Below, piece by piece: positions 1 through 7,829 of a DNA stretch of 64,000 bases (position 1 is its first letter; every line of letters begins with the position of its first letter). The DNA comes from Herbaspirillum sp. RV1423. Lineage in GTDB: Bacteria; Pseudomonadota; Gammaproteobacteria; Burkholderiales; Burkholderiaceae_D. The stretch covers positions 1-64,000 of the forward strand of contig NZ_CBXX010000036.1 in NCBI RefSeq assembly GCF_000577615.1, read 5' to 3'. Both the position numbers and the translations under genes were made by a program. Below the pieces are notes generated by a model, which saw nothing but the letters and a program-made list of their open reading frames with translations, was not told the DNA's origin and did not search any database.

Positions 1-1
1 T

Positions 2-169
2 GAGGAGAAACCTGTCGGTGCGCCTGAGGAGAAACCTGTCGGTGCGCCTGAGGAGAAACCTGTCGGTGCGCCTGAGGAGAAACCTGTCGGTGCGCCTGAG
101 GAGAAACCTGTCGGTGCGCCTGAGGAGAAACCTGTCGGTACGCCTGAGGAGAAACCTGTACCGACGCTT
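2..169 (+). repeat. 24-bp tandem coding repeat, about 7 units
   Basis: Units begin at 2, 26, 50, 74, 98, 122 and 146. The first five are identical at the DNA level, the sixth has one base change and the seventh diverges after half its length. The repeat continues off the left edge, so the copy number is a minimum. Because the unit is a multiple of three, gain or loss of copies keeps the protein in frame. There are no spacers, so it is not a CRISPR array. Confidence 0.9.
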
Positions 170-1174
170 GCACCGAAGCCTTCTTCAAGTTCTGTGGCGA
201 CGCTTGCCCCCAAACCTGTTGAAACACCTGATAAAACGCCTGCTGAAACACCCGTAGAGAAACCTAAAGGGAAGCCTTTGGACGAGGCTGACGACGAGAG
301 TGAGGATAGCTCTGACTACGAGACTTTCAAATGGTTGGGCGGTGTGACAAAGGTCGTCGGAGGTGGACTGGTCGTGGGGGCCTTGCTTTATGCTTCCCAG
401 AAGGTGCGAGCGGCACTGAACGAGATATCTCGATTATTGAGAGTTTTGGGGATGGCGAGTGGCTACATGGTTATACCATCGGTGACAACGGCGGGCGCCG
501 CGGCAGGGAGCGGTGTAGTTGCTGCCTCAGGGTTACTCAACGTGGGAAAAGCTTTTGACTTCAAGGTGACGAAAGAGATGTTTCGGACCGCTTTATTTGT
601 CGAAGTGGGCGGCTGCGCTACGCTCGTTATATTCGTTGGAGATTCGGCATGGGACGCGGCAAAAGAGGCATTTGACAAACCGGAAATGAAAACGGCGCTG
701 GATGCTCTCGCAAAGGGGCTGGCTGAAGCTGGGATCTTGGCGGCATGCGCAGCCGGAACAGCGGGTATGACGTCGGCAAGTGAATTCGGATATGTTCATC
801 GCCACCTTTCATTCCAGGGGTTTCTCGCCAACATTGTACGCAAGGGGGGATTAGCGGGTGGCGGTCTCACCGCTTCATCGGGGGTGATTGACATTGCGAA
901 ATGTCTCATGGGTTACTGTTCATCTGAGGCAGGCTCCGTCAATGCCGATACGCCAGAGCAAGGTCACGAAATGCAAACGGATAATATTGTCCCTCAGTTC
1001 GCCCTGGCTATAGTCGACCCGGATTGGTCTAAAAAACATGGCGACAACGACGATCTCAGGATAGTCCCCATCAAGAGGCTCACGGCGGAGGCCGCCAAGA
1101 AAAGAGAGCAGGCTGTCGCCAAGAAACCGAGCCGGCTAGATTACCCGCATGGTTTTTTGGGGCCCGGGGGATAG
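2..1174 (+). CDS. Octapeptide-repeat protein with hydrophobic middle (5' end outside window)
   Basis: The reading frame is already open at base 2, so the gene begins left of the window; 390 residues are visible. It opens with tandem copies of an 8-residue unit, EEKPVGAP, encoded by a 24-bp repeat: five identical copies, one with a single change (GAP to GTP) and a degenerate seventh. A Pro/Lys/Thr-rich linker and an acidic patch (DEADDESEDSSDYE) follow. Then comes a hydrophobic Gly/Ala/Val-rich segment (WLGGVTKVVGGGLVVGALL and further stretches), suggesting one to three membrane-associated helices. The C-terminus is charged and ends HGFLGPGG. I do not recognise the family. A flexible repeat arm before hydrophobic helices would suit a surface-exposed or secreted protein, but that is inference. 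The first start codon visible in this frame, at 194, is inside the gene. Confidence 0.7.
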   Translation, partial: EEKPVGAPEEKPVGAPEEKPVGAPEEKPVGAPEEKPVGAPEEKPVGTPEEKPVPTLAPKPSSSSVATLAPKPVETPDKTPAETPVEKPKGKPLDEADDESEDSSDYETFKWLGGVTKVVGGGLVVGALLYASQKVRAALNEISRLLRVLGMASGYMVIPSVTTAGAAAGSGVVAASGLLNVGKAFDFKVTKEMFRTALFVEVGGCATLVIFVGDSAWDAAKEAFDKPEMKTALDALAKGLAEAGILAACAAGTAGMTSASEFGYVHRHLSFQGFLANIVRKGGLAGGGLTASSGVIDIAKCLMGYCSSEAGSVNADTPEQGHEMQTDNIVPQFALAIVDPDWSKKHGDNDDLRIVPIKRLTAEAAKKREQAVAKKPSRLDYPHGFLGPGG

Positions 1175-1233
1175 CGCTCCTGCTCGTAAAGCGGCGCATC
1201 TTTGCCGAGCAGTTCTTGCAAAGTAACGAGGGA

Positions 1234-2013
1234 TCAGCGCGCCTGTCCCGCCGCTTCCAGGATCAGACTGGCGATCTCGTCGGGATGCGACAGCATCGAC
1301 AGATGGCTGGAGGTGATTTCGATGGTCTTGGCCTTCATGCGTTGAGCAAGGAAACGCTCCAACTGCGGCGAGGTAGTGCGGTCGTTGGTCGATACGGCGT
1401 ACCAGGTCGGCTTGCTGCGCCATGCGGCCTGCGTGGTGCGCGAGGCGAACAGGGAGTCGGAAATGCGCCCTTGCTCCGCATACATCACCTTGGCCTTGAC
1501 CGGATCGATATCGCCGGCGAAATCGCGCAAGAAGGCTTCTTCGCTCAACTGGGCATAGCCCCCGGCCTTAACCAGTCCGGCGCTGGCCGGCGGCGTGGGA
1601 AATTTGCCGGCCAACGCGCCGTAATCTTCACCTGCATCCGGCGCGCGCGCCGCCACGTAAACCAATCCGGCAACTTTCGCATCGACGCCGGCTTCGCTGA
1701 TCACGGTGCCGGCCCAGGAATGGCCGACCAGAATGGTCGGGCCGTCCTGCAGGGCCAGGATGCGACGCGTGGCGTCGACGTCGTCGGCCAGCGACGATAG
1801 CGGGTTCTGCACGGATGTGACGTGCAGGCCGGCCTTTTGCAGGCGCTCGATGACTTCCGACCAGCATGAGCCGTCGGCGTAGGCGCCGTGCACCAGCACG
1901 ACGTTCTTGACCGCAGCCGGTTTGGCGGCATCCTGCGCCATGGCGCCGTGGGTCAGCAGCAGGGCGGCGATGCCGGTCAGGGCAGTTTTCAGGAATGCGC
2001 GTTTGTTCAGCAT
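1234..2013 (-). CDS. Exported alpha/beta hydrolase
   Basis: A 259-residue serine hydrolase of the alpha/beta fold. The N-terminus (MLNKRAFLKTALTGIAALL...GAMAQ) is an export signal with cleavage expected after AMA. The mature part has the oxyanion strand VVLVHGAY, the nucleophile elbow GHSWAG (Ser at about 98) and a late His in the segment SSHLSMLSHPDE. This pattern matches periplasmic esterase-like proteins of the salicylate-esterase/AB hydrolase type; the substrate is unknown. An AGGAAACA ribosome site lies just before the ATG. The gene follows the sigma/anti-sigma pair on the same strand after a 152-bp gap, so it could be a target of that sigma factor, but this is only suggested by position. 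Confidence 0.85.
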   Translation of the reverse strand: MLNKRAFLKTALTGIAALLLTHGAMAQDAAKPAAVKNVVLVHGAYADGSCWSEVIERLQKAGLHVTSVQNPLSSLADDVDATRRILALQDGPTILVGHSWAGTVISEAGVDAKVAGLVYVAARAPDAGEDYGALAGKFPTPPASAGLVKAGGYAQLSEEAFLRDFAGDIDPVKAKVMYAEQGRISDSLFASRTTQAAWRSKPTWYAVSTNDRTTSPQLERFLAQRMKAKTIEITSSHLSMLSHPDEIASLILEAAGQAR

Positions 2014-2165
2014 GATGTGTTTCCTCAGTGGTGGATGAGCGGTTGAATAGGGCGAATACAGGGGAGATCGGCGAATTCATGCAACCGTGTCGCGGCCCCC
2101 GTAAAACGCAGGGCGCACGGCTCCATCCGCTCCGATCAGCGGTTTTCCTTCAGCAAGAAATCAGG

Positions 2166-2933
2166 TCAGGATTGCGGGCGGCTCGGTTCTACCGCACGTT
2201 GAACCGGCAACATCGCCGGCGAGTCGGTCGGGCTGACCACGGCATAGAAGTAGCGCCCCTGGCGCCAGTACTGCGTCAGCAGATTGCCGTCCTTGCGGTT
2301 GCCGGCACCGAAGCTGAGCACCTCGCCGGGCGGCCGCACGTAGTACACGATGGCCTGGCCCTGGTTGTTCTGGTACAGCACCATCGCCGCCGCGCCCTTG
2401 TCGCTGGCCATCAGGCGGCCGCCGACGGGACGGAAACCGTAGGCGCTGAAATCGGGCATCGGCGCAGCCTGGACGAAATGCCGGTTGAGCCAGTTCTGCA
2501 ATTGCGCCGGTTCGCTCGTCTTCATGTCGACCTGCTGAGCCATGTCGCTAGTGGCGAACATCCGGTAAGCCTGAGTGGCGTCGGCCATCGGCAAATAGGT
2601 CTTGCGTATGGACATGTCGCGCAGTTGCCAGCCGCCCAGGGTGCCCAGGCTCAGCGTCAGCACCAGCGAGGCGGCGATTGCCATGCGGCGTTGCGATCGC
2701 GCGCGCAACTCGCGGCGGATGCGGAAAGGATCGAGGCGCGGCGGAACCGGTCCGGTCGGGATGTTTTCCAGCGCGGCGCGCAGGCGCTGGTTTTCCTGGC
2801 GCAGCAATTCGACTGCGCGTGCGACGTCGGGATGGCCGGCAAGATAGATATCGATCTGCCGACGCAGCGCCTCGTCGAGCTGACCGTCGACATAGGCATG
2901 CAAGTCGTGTTCGGAGGGAGAAAAAGCATTCAT
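2166..2933 (-). CDS. Membrane anti-sigma factor
   Basis: A 255-residue protein that should hold the neighbouring ECF sigma factor at the inner membrane. The N-terminal 40 residues contain the anti-sigma signature HDLHAYVDGQLD. The Cys pair of classic zinc anti-sigma domains is absent (AGHPDVAR where HxxxCxxC is expected), so it is probably of the zinc-free type. A single membrane helix (SLVLTLSLGTLGGW, about 90-105) separates the cytoplasmic sigma-binding part from a periplasmic domain of about 140 residues. Its start codon overlaps the sigma gene's stop by 4 bp (ATGA), implying translational coupling and near-equal synthesis. The inducing signal cannot be read from the sequence. Confidence 0.85.
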   Translation of the reverse strand: MNAFSPSEHDLHAYVDGQLDEALRRQIDIYLAGHPDVARAVELLRQENQRLRAALENIPTGPVPPRLDPFRIRRELRARSQRRMAIAASLVLTLSLGTLGGWQLRDMSIRKTYLPMADATQAYRMFATSDMAQQVDMKTSEPAQLQNWLNRHFVQAAPMPDFSAYGFRPVGGRLMASDKGAAAMVLYQNNQGQAIVYYVRPPGEVLSFGAGNRKDGNLLTQYWRQGRYFYAVVSPTDSPAMLPVQRAVEPSRPQS

Positions 2934-3448
2934 TTCAGAATCCGTAGGGAAGGAGTGGCGGGCAAGCCTTCGTTGAGGGCGCGCAAGGCTTTGCGGGCGC
3001 GCGACAGGCGCGACATCACGGTACCGAGCGGGACATCCAGCGCATCGGCGGCCTGCTGGTAGCTGAGGCCTTCCACCGACACCAGCACCAGCAATGCGCG
3101 TTGTTCGGCGGACAGCTTGTCGAAATCCTGCAGGGCGGCGCGCGACATGGCGACCTCTTCGGCGGAGGGCGCCAGTTCTTCTTCGGTTTTGGCAAACAGC
3201 GACAGCAGGCCTGCATAGCGTTTGGCGCGTCGCTGGCCGTCGAGGAACTGGCGATACATGATCTGGAACAGCCAGGCACGCAGGTCGCCGTCGTCGCGCC
3301 GCCGGTCGCCGCGTGAGAGGGCGCGCTCAAGGCAGGACTGCACCAGGTCGTCGGCGCTGTTGTCGTGCCGCGTCAGCGACAGGGCGAAACGCCGCAGCCG
3401 CGGCAGCAGTTCGCGCAAATCGTCGTCGGTGAAGTCTTTGGAACGCAT
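2930..3448 (-). CDS. ECF RNA polymerase sigma factor
   Basis: A 172-residue group 4 sigma factor, the usual size. Region 2 is visible as DDLVQSCLERAL and LRAWLFQIMYRQFLD, where core polymerase binding and -10 recognition occur. Region 4 is visible as LSYQQAADALDVPLGTVMSRLSRARKAL, the helix-turn-helix that reads the -35 element. It is the first gene of a two-gene unit with the anti-sigma gene (4-bp overlap). The likely job is control of an envelope-stress or oxidative-stress regulon, as for most such pairs. The intergenic DNA to 3611 is shared with the divergent glycosylase gene and should contain an autoregulated promoter. Confidence 0.92.
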   Translation of the reverse strand: MRSKDFTDDDLRELLPRLRRFALSLTRHDNSADDLVQSCLERALSRGDRRRDDGDLRAWLFQIMYRQFLDGQRRAKRYAGLLSLFAKTEEELAPSAEEVAMSRAALQDFDKLSAEQRALLVLVSVEGLSYQQAADALDVPLGTVMSRLSRARKALRALNEGLPATPSLRILK

Positions 3449-3611
3449 GGCAAGGGCGGGTTAATGTCGTTTGTGCACAGTAAGACGAACGGCCGGCAGT
3501 CTTATTCCCTTCCGGTGTAATTATTTTCGACCGCAAGAACCAAGGTGCGGAACGGCTTGCTTTTACGCATCATATCGGCTTGCCGGCGAGCAGGTACAAT
3601 CCATTTCCACG

Positions 3612-4253
3612 ATGACAAAAGACGACCCAAGCGAAAACTCCGGCCTGATCGCCGCCGACGATGGCAATACCTATTGCGCCTGGCACGCCGCCATGCCCGA
3701 CTATCACGGCAACGAATGGGGCAGGCCGGTGGCGGACGATATCCGCCTGTTCGAGAAGATTTGCCTGGAAGGTTTCCAGGCTGGACTGGCGTGGATCACG
3801 ATCCTGCGCAAACGCGAGAATTTCCGCGCCGCCTTCGACGGCTTCGACTTTAAGCGCGTGGCGCGCTATACCGAGCGCGACGTCGAACGACTGCTCGGCG
3901 ACGCCGGCATTATCCGCAATCGCGCCAAGATCGTTTCCGTCATCAACAATGCGCAGCGCGCCATCGAACTGGCTGAGGAAGCAGGCTCGCTGGCAGCGTG
4001 GTTCTGGCGGTTCGAGCCGGCGCCAAAGGATCGGCCCAAGGCGCTTACGCTTGATTACTGGCGCGCCAATCCGACCTCGGAAGCCTCGGCCGCCTTGTCC
4101 AAAGCGCTCAAGAAACGCGGCTGGACCTTCGTCGGCCCGACCACGATCTATGCCTTCATGCAAGCGATGGGGCTGGTCAACGACCACCTGACCGGCTGCG
4201 CCTGCCGCAAGCAGGTGGAGGTCGAACGCAAGGCCTTCAGGCGGCCAGGCTGA
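3612..4253 (+). CDS. tag: DNA-3-methyladenine glycosylase I
   Basis: A 213-residue base-excision repair enzyme that removes 3-methyladenine from alkylated DNA. The family's zinc-snap residues are visible: Cys in YCAWH near the N-terminus, His in DYHGNEWG, and His and Cys in NDHLTGCACR near the C-terminus. The segment LFEKICLEGFQAGLAWITIL, the usual start of the helical domain, is also clear. I place the start at the ATG at 3612 because the family begins close to the YC.W motif; the frame is open further upstream but that part has no family resemblance. It is divergent from the sigma gene and stands alone. Confidence 0.93.
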   Translation: MTKDDPSENSGLIAADDGNTYCAWHAAMPDYHGNEWGRPVADDIRLFEKICLEGFQAGLAWITILRKRENFRAAFDGFDFKRVARYTERDVERLLGDAGIIRNRAKIVSVINNAQRAIELAEEAGSLAAWFWRFEPAPKDRPKALTLDYWRANPTSEASAALSKALKKRGWTFVGPTTIYAFMQAMGLVNDHLTGCACRKQVEVERKAFRRPG

Positions 4254-4508
4254 GGCCGGCTGCGACAGCGGTTAATATCTTCTCTCCGTCCAACGGACCA
4301 GCCACCGATACTTCACGCGCCACAACTTGACCTGCAAATTCGCTGCCTGCCACGGCGTGGTGCCGAGTGCGGCGTTCTTTGTTGTTTTCACAAAATGAAT
4401 CGGTCGGCGTTGATAAGGATCAAATAAAACGCTTGCGGCTGTTGCTATTGTTTCATCGGATAAAGGGGGAACGAGAAAACGATAGCGACGTCCTCGTTCA
4501 GATCATTA
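4254..4508. other. Intergenic DNA without a recognisable gene
   Basis: This is 255 bp between tag and the inverted-repeat element. I see no conserved frame, RNA or repeat in it. Together with the element it forms the long leader region of the GGDEF/EAL gene. Confidence 0.5.
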
Positions 4509-4683
4509 GAACTCATTTCATCAATAGGCGTGAGTGCGAGCTTGCCCTGTTTGGGATGAAGTGCAAGGCGCGAAGGGGAGGCAAGACTGGACGTCTTGCC
4601 CCTCTTCGTAACGCAGCAATTCTCTCAAACAGGCCGCTCCCTCCGGGAAGAACGCATCTCACGCCTATTGATGAAATGAGTTC
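4509..4683 (+). repeat. Inverted-repeat element copy 1 (MITE-like or mobile leader)
   Basis: A 175-bp element bounded by perfect 26-bp inverted repeats that begin GAACTCATTTCATCAATAGG. The flanking dinucleotide TA is present on both sides (4507-4508 and 4684-4685), as a 2-bp target duplication would give. The centre holds a further palindrome around GGCAAGACTGGACGTCTTGCC-like sequence near 4580-4602. There is no transposase. The reverse complement matches the shorter copy at 18751-18859. The right end lies 35 bp before the start codon of the GGDEF/EAL gene, so a transcript through it would begin with a very stable hairpin. Confidence 0.85.
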
Positions 4684-4718
4684 TAGATATATCAAGAATT
4701 CGAGGAGCGTTCTTCGTC

Positions 4719-6851
4719 ATGAAGATAGTCACATCTGCCGAACGATCAGTTTACATGGGGAAAAAGAAAGTACTGCAAGAAAGCGAAGAGAGCTTGAATG
4801 CCATCTTCGATGCCAGCCCGGATGCGATGTTGATTTGCGATACCGACGGAATCATCGTCATGGCCAGCCGGCAGACCGAATCGCTGCTGGGTTATTTGCC
4901 TGATGAGCTGGTCGGTCAGAGTGTGGAAATGCTGATCCCGCAACGCTTTTGCGCCGGCCATCCGGAGTTGAGAAACCGCTATATCGCCGAGCCAAGCACC
5001 CGGCGCATGGGGCATCGGCGCGAAATCATGGCGCTCAGGAAAAATGGCATGGAATGCGCCGTGGAAATTGGACTGAGCCAGATAAGGACGTCTGCGGGGA
5101 TATTCGTGGCATGCTCGTTGCACGATATCCGGGAACGCAAGGCCACCGAAGAACTATTGCGGCAAAGCTCCGAAAAACTGCGCAGCCTGTATGAACTCTC
5201 GCCTTTGGGAATTGCGTTGACGGATGCGGCAGGAAATTTTCTCGAATGCAATCACGCGTTCCAGGTGATTTGCGGCTATTCCGAGCAAGAACTGAAGGAT
5301 ATGGCGTGCTGGAGACTGACCCCGGCGGCGCCCGACAGCGATGCTCCATCTGGTTCGACAAGCGAGACCAAAACGCATCGCTACGCTCCCTATGAAAAGG
5401 AATATTTTCATAAGGGAGGACATCCCGTGCGTGTACGTTTGAACAGCGTCATGATCGGCGGTCCGCAAGGAGAAAAATACGTATGGACGGTGCTCGAAGA
5501 TATCACCGCCAGCAAGATCGCAACCGACAAAATCAGGGAGCTGGCGTTTTTCGATCCGCTTACCGGCTTACCCAATCGCGTGTCATTGCGCGAGCGCCTG
5601 CTGGAGATTCTTGCCCAGGATGCGCCGGCGGAAGAACATGTCGGCGTCCTGCTGATCGATCTCGACAATTTCAAGACGATCAACGATACGCGCGGACACA
5701 GCATGGGCGACATGCTGCTGATCAAGGTCGCCGATATCCTCCGGCATGAAATCAGCGGCAACGACATCATCGCCCGGCTGGGCGGCGATGAATTCGTCAT
5801 CGTTCTGACACGGCTCAGTAGCGACAAGAAAGAGGCCGAAGAGCGCATCCTGTCCGTCGCGGAAGCGGTTCGTTCGTCGTTGGATCGCGGCGTGGAATTG
5901 GGCGTCGATATCCACCAATGCACCGCGAGCATCGGCTGCACGCTGTTCTCTCATGGCAAGATCGGACTGGAAGAGATCATGAAGCAGATCGATCTGGCCA
6001 TGTACTGCGCAAAGGGGGAAGGGCGCAATGCCGTCCGATTCTTCGATCCGGCCATGGCAAATCTCATGGAGCGCCGCGCCGCTCTGGAAGCGGATCTCAA
6101 CATGGCCTTGAAAGAGAGCCAATTCGTTCTCTTCTATCAAGGGCAGATGAAGAACGGCAAGCTGACCGGCGCCGAGGTGCTGCTGAGATGGATGCATCCA
6201 ACCAGGGGAATCGTTTCGCCGGCCGAGTTCATCCCCGTCGCCGAAGAGACCGGCATGATTCTGCCGCTCGGCTTGTGGGTGCTGGAAACGGCGTGCGCGC
6301 AATTGTCCAGATGGGGAGAGATCCCTCATATGGCTCATTTGAGCCTTGCCGTGAACGTCAGTGCACATCAATTCCGCCAACCCGATTTTGTCGACCGCGT
6401 CATTGCCATCATCGAAGCTACCGGCGTCAATCCGAAGCGCCTGAAGCTGGAACTGACGGAAAGCGCATTGATGATCGATATCGCGCATATCGTCGCAAAG
6501 ATGTCCACGCTCAAAGCCTTGGGCGTGAGTTTTTCCCTGGACGATTTCGGCACGGGATATTCGTCTCTGGCGTATCTGAAACGGCTGCCGCTGGACCAGC
6601 TCAAGATAGACCGCTCGTTCATGCACGATGTGTTGACCGACCCCAATGACAATACGATCGTACGGACCATCATGGCATTAGCCGAGGGCTTGCAATTGGA
6701 TGTCATCGCCGAGGGAGTCGAAACGTCTGAGCAAGAAGCGTTTTTGTCCGGGGTGGGATGCCATGCTTATCAGGGATATCTGTATAGCAAGCCGGTACCG
6801 CTGGAGGAGTTCATGCTTCATTGCGGGTGCTGGAACCCTAAAGCACCTTGA
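4719..6851 (+). CDS. PAS-PAS-GGDEF-EAL cyclic-di-GMP signalling protein
   Basis: A 710-residue protein expected to make or break cyclic di-GMP in response to a PAS-sensed cue. Order: a PAS domain (about 25-145, ending in the PAC-like HDIRERKATE), a second PAS domain (about 150-275), GGDEF (about 285-445) and EAL (about 455-705). The cyclase signature ARLGGDEF is intact. The RxxD inhibitory site is not present (SGND at that place), so product inhibition may be lost. The phosphodiesterase part retains EVLLRW, NVSAHQF, LTESALM, DDFGTGYSS, KIDRSFM and AEGVET, so it should bind and probably cleave c-di-GMP. There are no membrane helices, so it is cytoplasmic. I chose 4719 because GAGGAG lies about 13 bp upstream; 4755 is an alternative. 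The inverted-repeat element sits directly in front. Confidence 0.92.
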   Translation: MKIVTSAERSVYMGKKKVLQESEESLNAIFDASPDAMLICDTDGIIVMASRQTESLLGYLPDELVGQSVEMLIPQRFCAGHPELRNRYIAEPSTRRMGHRREIMALRKNGMECAVEIGLSQIRTSAGIFVACSLHDIRERKATEELLRQSSEKLRSLYELSPLGIALTDAAGNFLECNHAFQVICGYSEQELKDMACWRLTPAAPDSDAPSGSTSETKTHRYAPYEKEYFHKGGHPVRVRLNSVMIGGPQGEKYVWTVLEDITASKIATDKIRELAFFDPLTGLPNRVSLRERLLEILAQDAPAEEHVGVLLIDLDNFKTINDTRGHSMGDMLLIKVADILRHEISGNDIIARLGGDEFVIVLTRLSSDKKEAEERILSVAEAVRSSLDRGVELGVDIHQCTASIGCTLFSHGKIGLEEIMKQIDLAMYCAKGEGRNAVRFFDPAMANLMERRAALEADLNMALKESQFVLFYQGQMKNGKLTGAEVLLRWMHPTRGIVSPAEFIPVAEETGMILPLGLWVLETACAQLSRWGEIPHMAHLSLAVNVSAHQFRQPDFVDRVIAIIEATGVNPKRLKLELTESALMIDIAHIVAKMSTLKALGVSFSLDDFGTGYSSLAYLKRLPLDQLKIDRSFMHDVLTDPNDNTIVRTIMALAEGLQLDVIAEGVETSEQEAFLSGVGCHAYQGYLYSKPVPLEEFMLHCGCWNPKAP

Positions 6852-6952
6852 TAAAAGACAAGGGCGCCAAGACAATTCGCCTTCAGGGAGCATGGGAAAA
6901 CAGTCCGGCCTGGGACGGGAGTGATCCAGGTCAATAGGGGGCTGTATTACGG

Positions 6953-7144
6953 CTAGTCGCTTGATTTCCCTGAGGATTTCTTGAAGTATTGATCGGGAAA
7001 AGTCCCGAATAGCTGTTGCGCATCGTATTTCGGGGCTTTTGACAATGCGCTTGCCGTTTCTTGTGCGTATCCGGATCGCTCTGGTTTATTGAACTGAGGC
7101 TCCAGAAGCTGCTGCGGATGCAGGATGTCGCGAGGGTGTTGCAT
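6953..7144 (-). CDS. Small protein of unrecognised family, copy A
   Basis: A 63-residue protein beginning MQHPRDILHPQQL and containing YDAQQLFGTFPDQYFKK near its C-terminus. I do not recognise it. It is supported as a real gene by a homologue at 46889-47065: both termini are conserved, the middle is variable, and many codon differences in the shared motifs are silent (for YDAQQLFG, five of eight codons differ without changing the residue). No signal peptide or membrane segment is visible. The ribosome site is weak; a small hairpin (ACCCCG...CGGGGT) lies about 17-35 bp upstream of the start. No partner gene is obvious. Confidence 0.6.
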   Translation of the reverse strand: MQHPRDILHPQQLLEPQFNKPERSGYAQETASALSKAPKYDAQQLFGTFPDQYFKKSSGKSSD

Positions 7145-7540
7145 GATTGAAAATGAGTACCCCGGAAAGACGGGGTATGAATATGAATTGATGAATGCAT
7201 TTGTGTAAGTGCACCCACTCTACAGGGTGCGCCCTCTACGGTTACCGACTATGAGAACGTCCGAAATCCTCGCTTGCGCTCGGTGTTTTCCTCTCGCTGC
7301 TAACGATAGAGTTGGTCCGGCCGTTCTGTTCCCAAGCCTTCTTTCGAAGGGGCCGGTTCCTCGGCTTATCGGTTTTTAGGTGCCGAAAGCAAGATATTGC
7401 GATTCATTTGCAATTATCGATTTGCGCTATTTACGTCAGGCGCCTGACGTGGTGTATCTCCGGTTACTGGTCGCCCTGTCGAAACCTGATCACCCCCATC
7501 AGATACCGGCGCATCCCGAGCATATGAACGTGCCGGCATG
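7145..7540. other. Intergenic DNA next to tmRNA scar
   Basis: No gene is supported here. It contains two small hairpins (about 7160-7178 and GCACCC...GGGTGC near 7210-7230) and then chromosome flank up to the tmRNA scar. The short frames in it show no conservation. Confidence 0.4.
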
Positions 7541-7576
7541 TGGTGGAGGTGGGGGGAATCGAACCCCCGTCCAAAA
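7541..7576 (-). other. ssrA: Displaced 3' end of tmRNA (island attachment scar)
   Basis: On the minus strand this reads as the end of tmRNA: GGACGGGGGTTCGATTCC followed by the acceptor strand and an encoded CCA at 7541. Only the T-arm and acceptor half are present. Upstream on the minus strand I find neither the tag-peptide frame nor the 5' half with its GGxTTCGACG-type segment, so this is not a working tmRNA gene. The 3' end of ssrA is a well-known integration site. Such a fragment marks the far end of an integrated island, here expected to lie on the higher-coordinate side. Confidence 0.75.
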
Positions 7577-7829
7577 CGATTTTTGCCTTCGGGTCCGCGA
7601 TGATGTCGCACACACCAATGCCATTTATGTGTTGAGTGCTGAGGCGGAGTTCCATGTTGCCAAACTTTGGGCAACAAAATGCTGTCGGTCGCTTATATTG
7701 TTGGTATGAAAATCCATGCACCCGTAGATGGACTGAACGACGCCGAGCGCACGATGCTGTCGGTCGGTTAGTGCGACTGATACTGCCAAACCGCCGTAGA
7801 CTGGACAACCTGCAGGGAGAATATTCAAT
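7577..7829. other. Leader of the P-type ATPase gene
   Basis: A gene-free stretch of about 250 bp. A direct repeat, ATGCTGTCGGTCG, occurs at about 7679 and 7753. The function is unknown. If the tmRNA scar marks an island edge, this is the first island DNA. Confidence 0.4.

Noticed and set aside
2-169. Possible CRISPR array at the left edge
   Set aside because: The 24-bp units are directly contiguous with no spacers and are in frame within a coding region.
6931-7218. A 95-codon minus-strand frame overlapping small-protein copy A
   Set aside because: It is in a different frame from the conserved one; only the 6953-7144 frame matches the second copy with silent changes.
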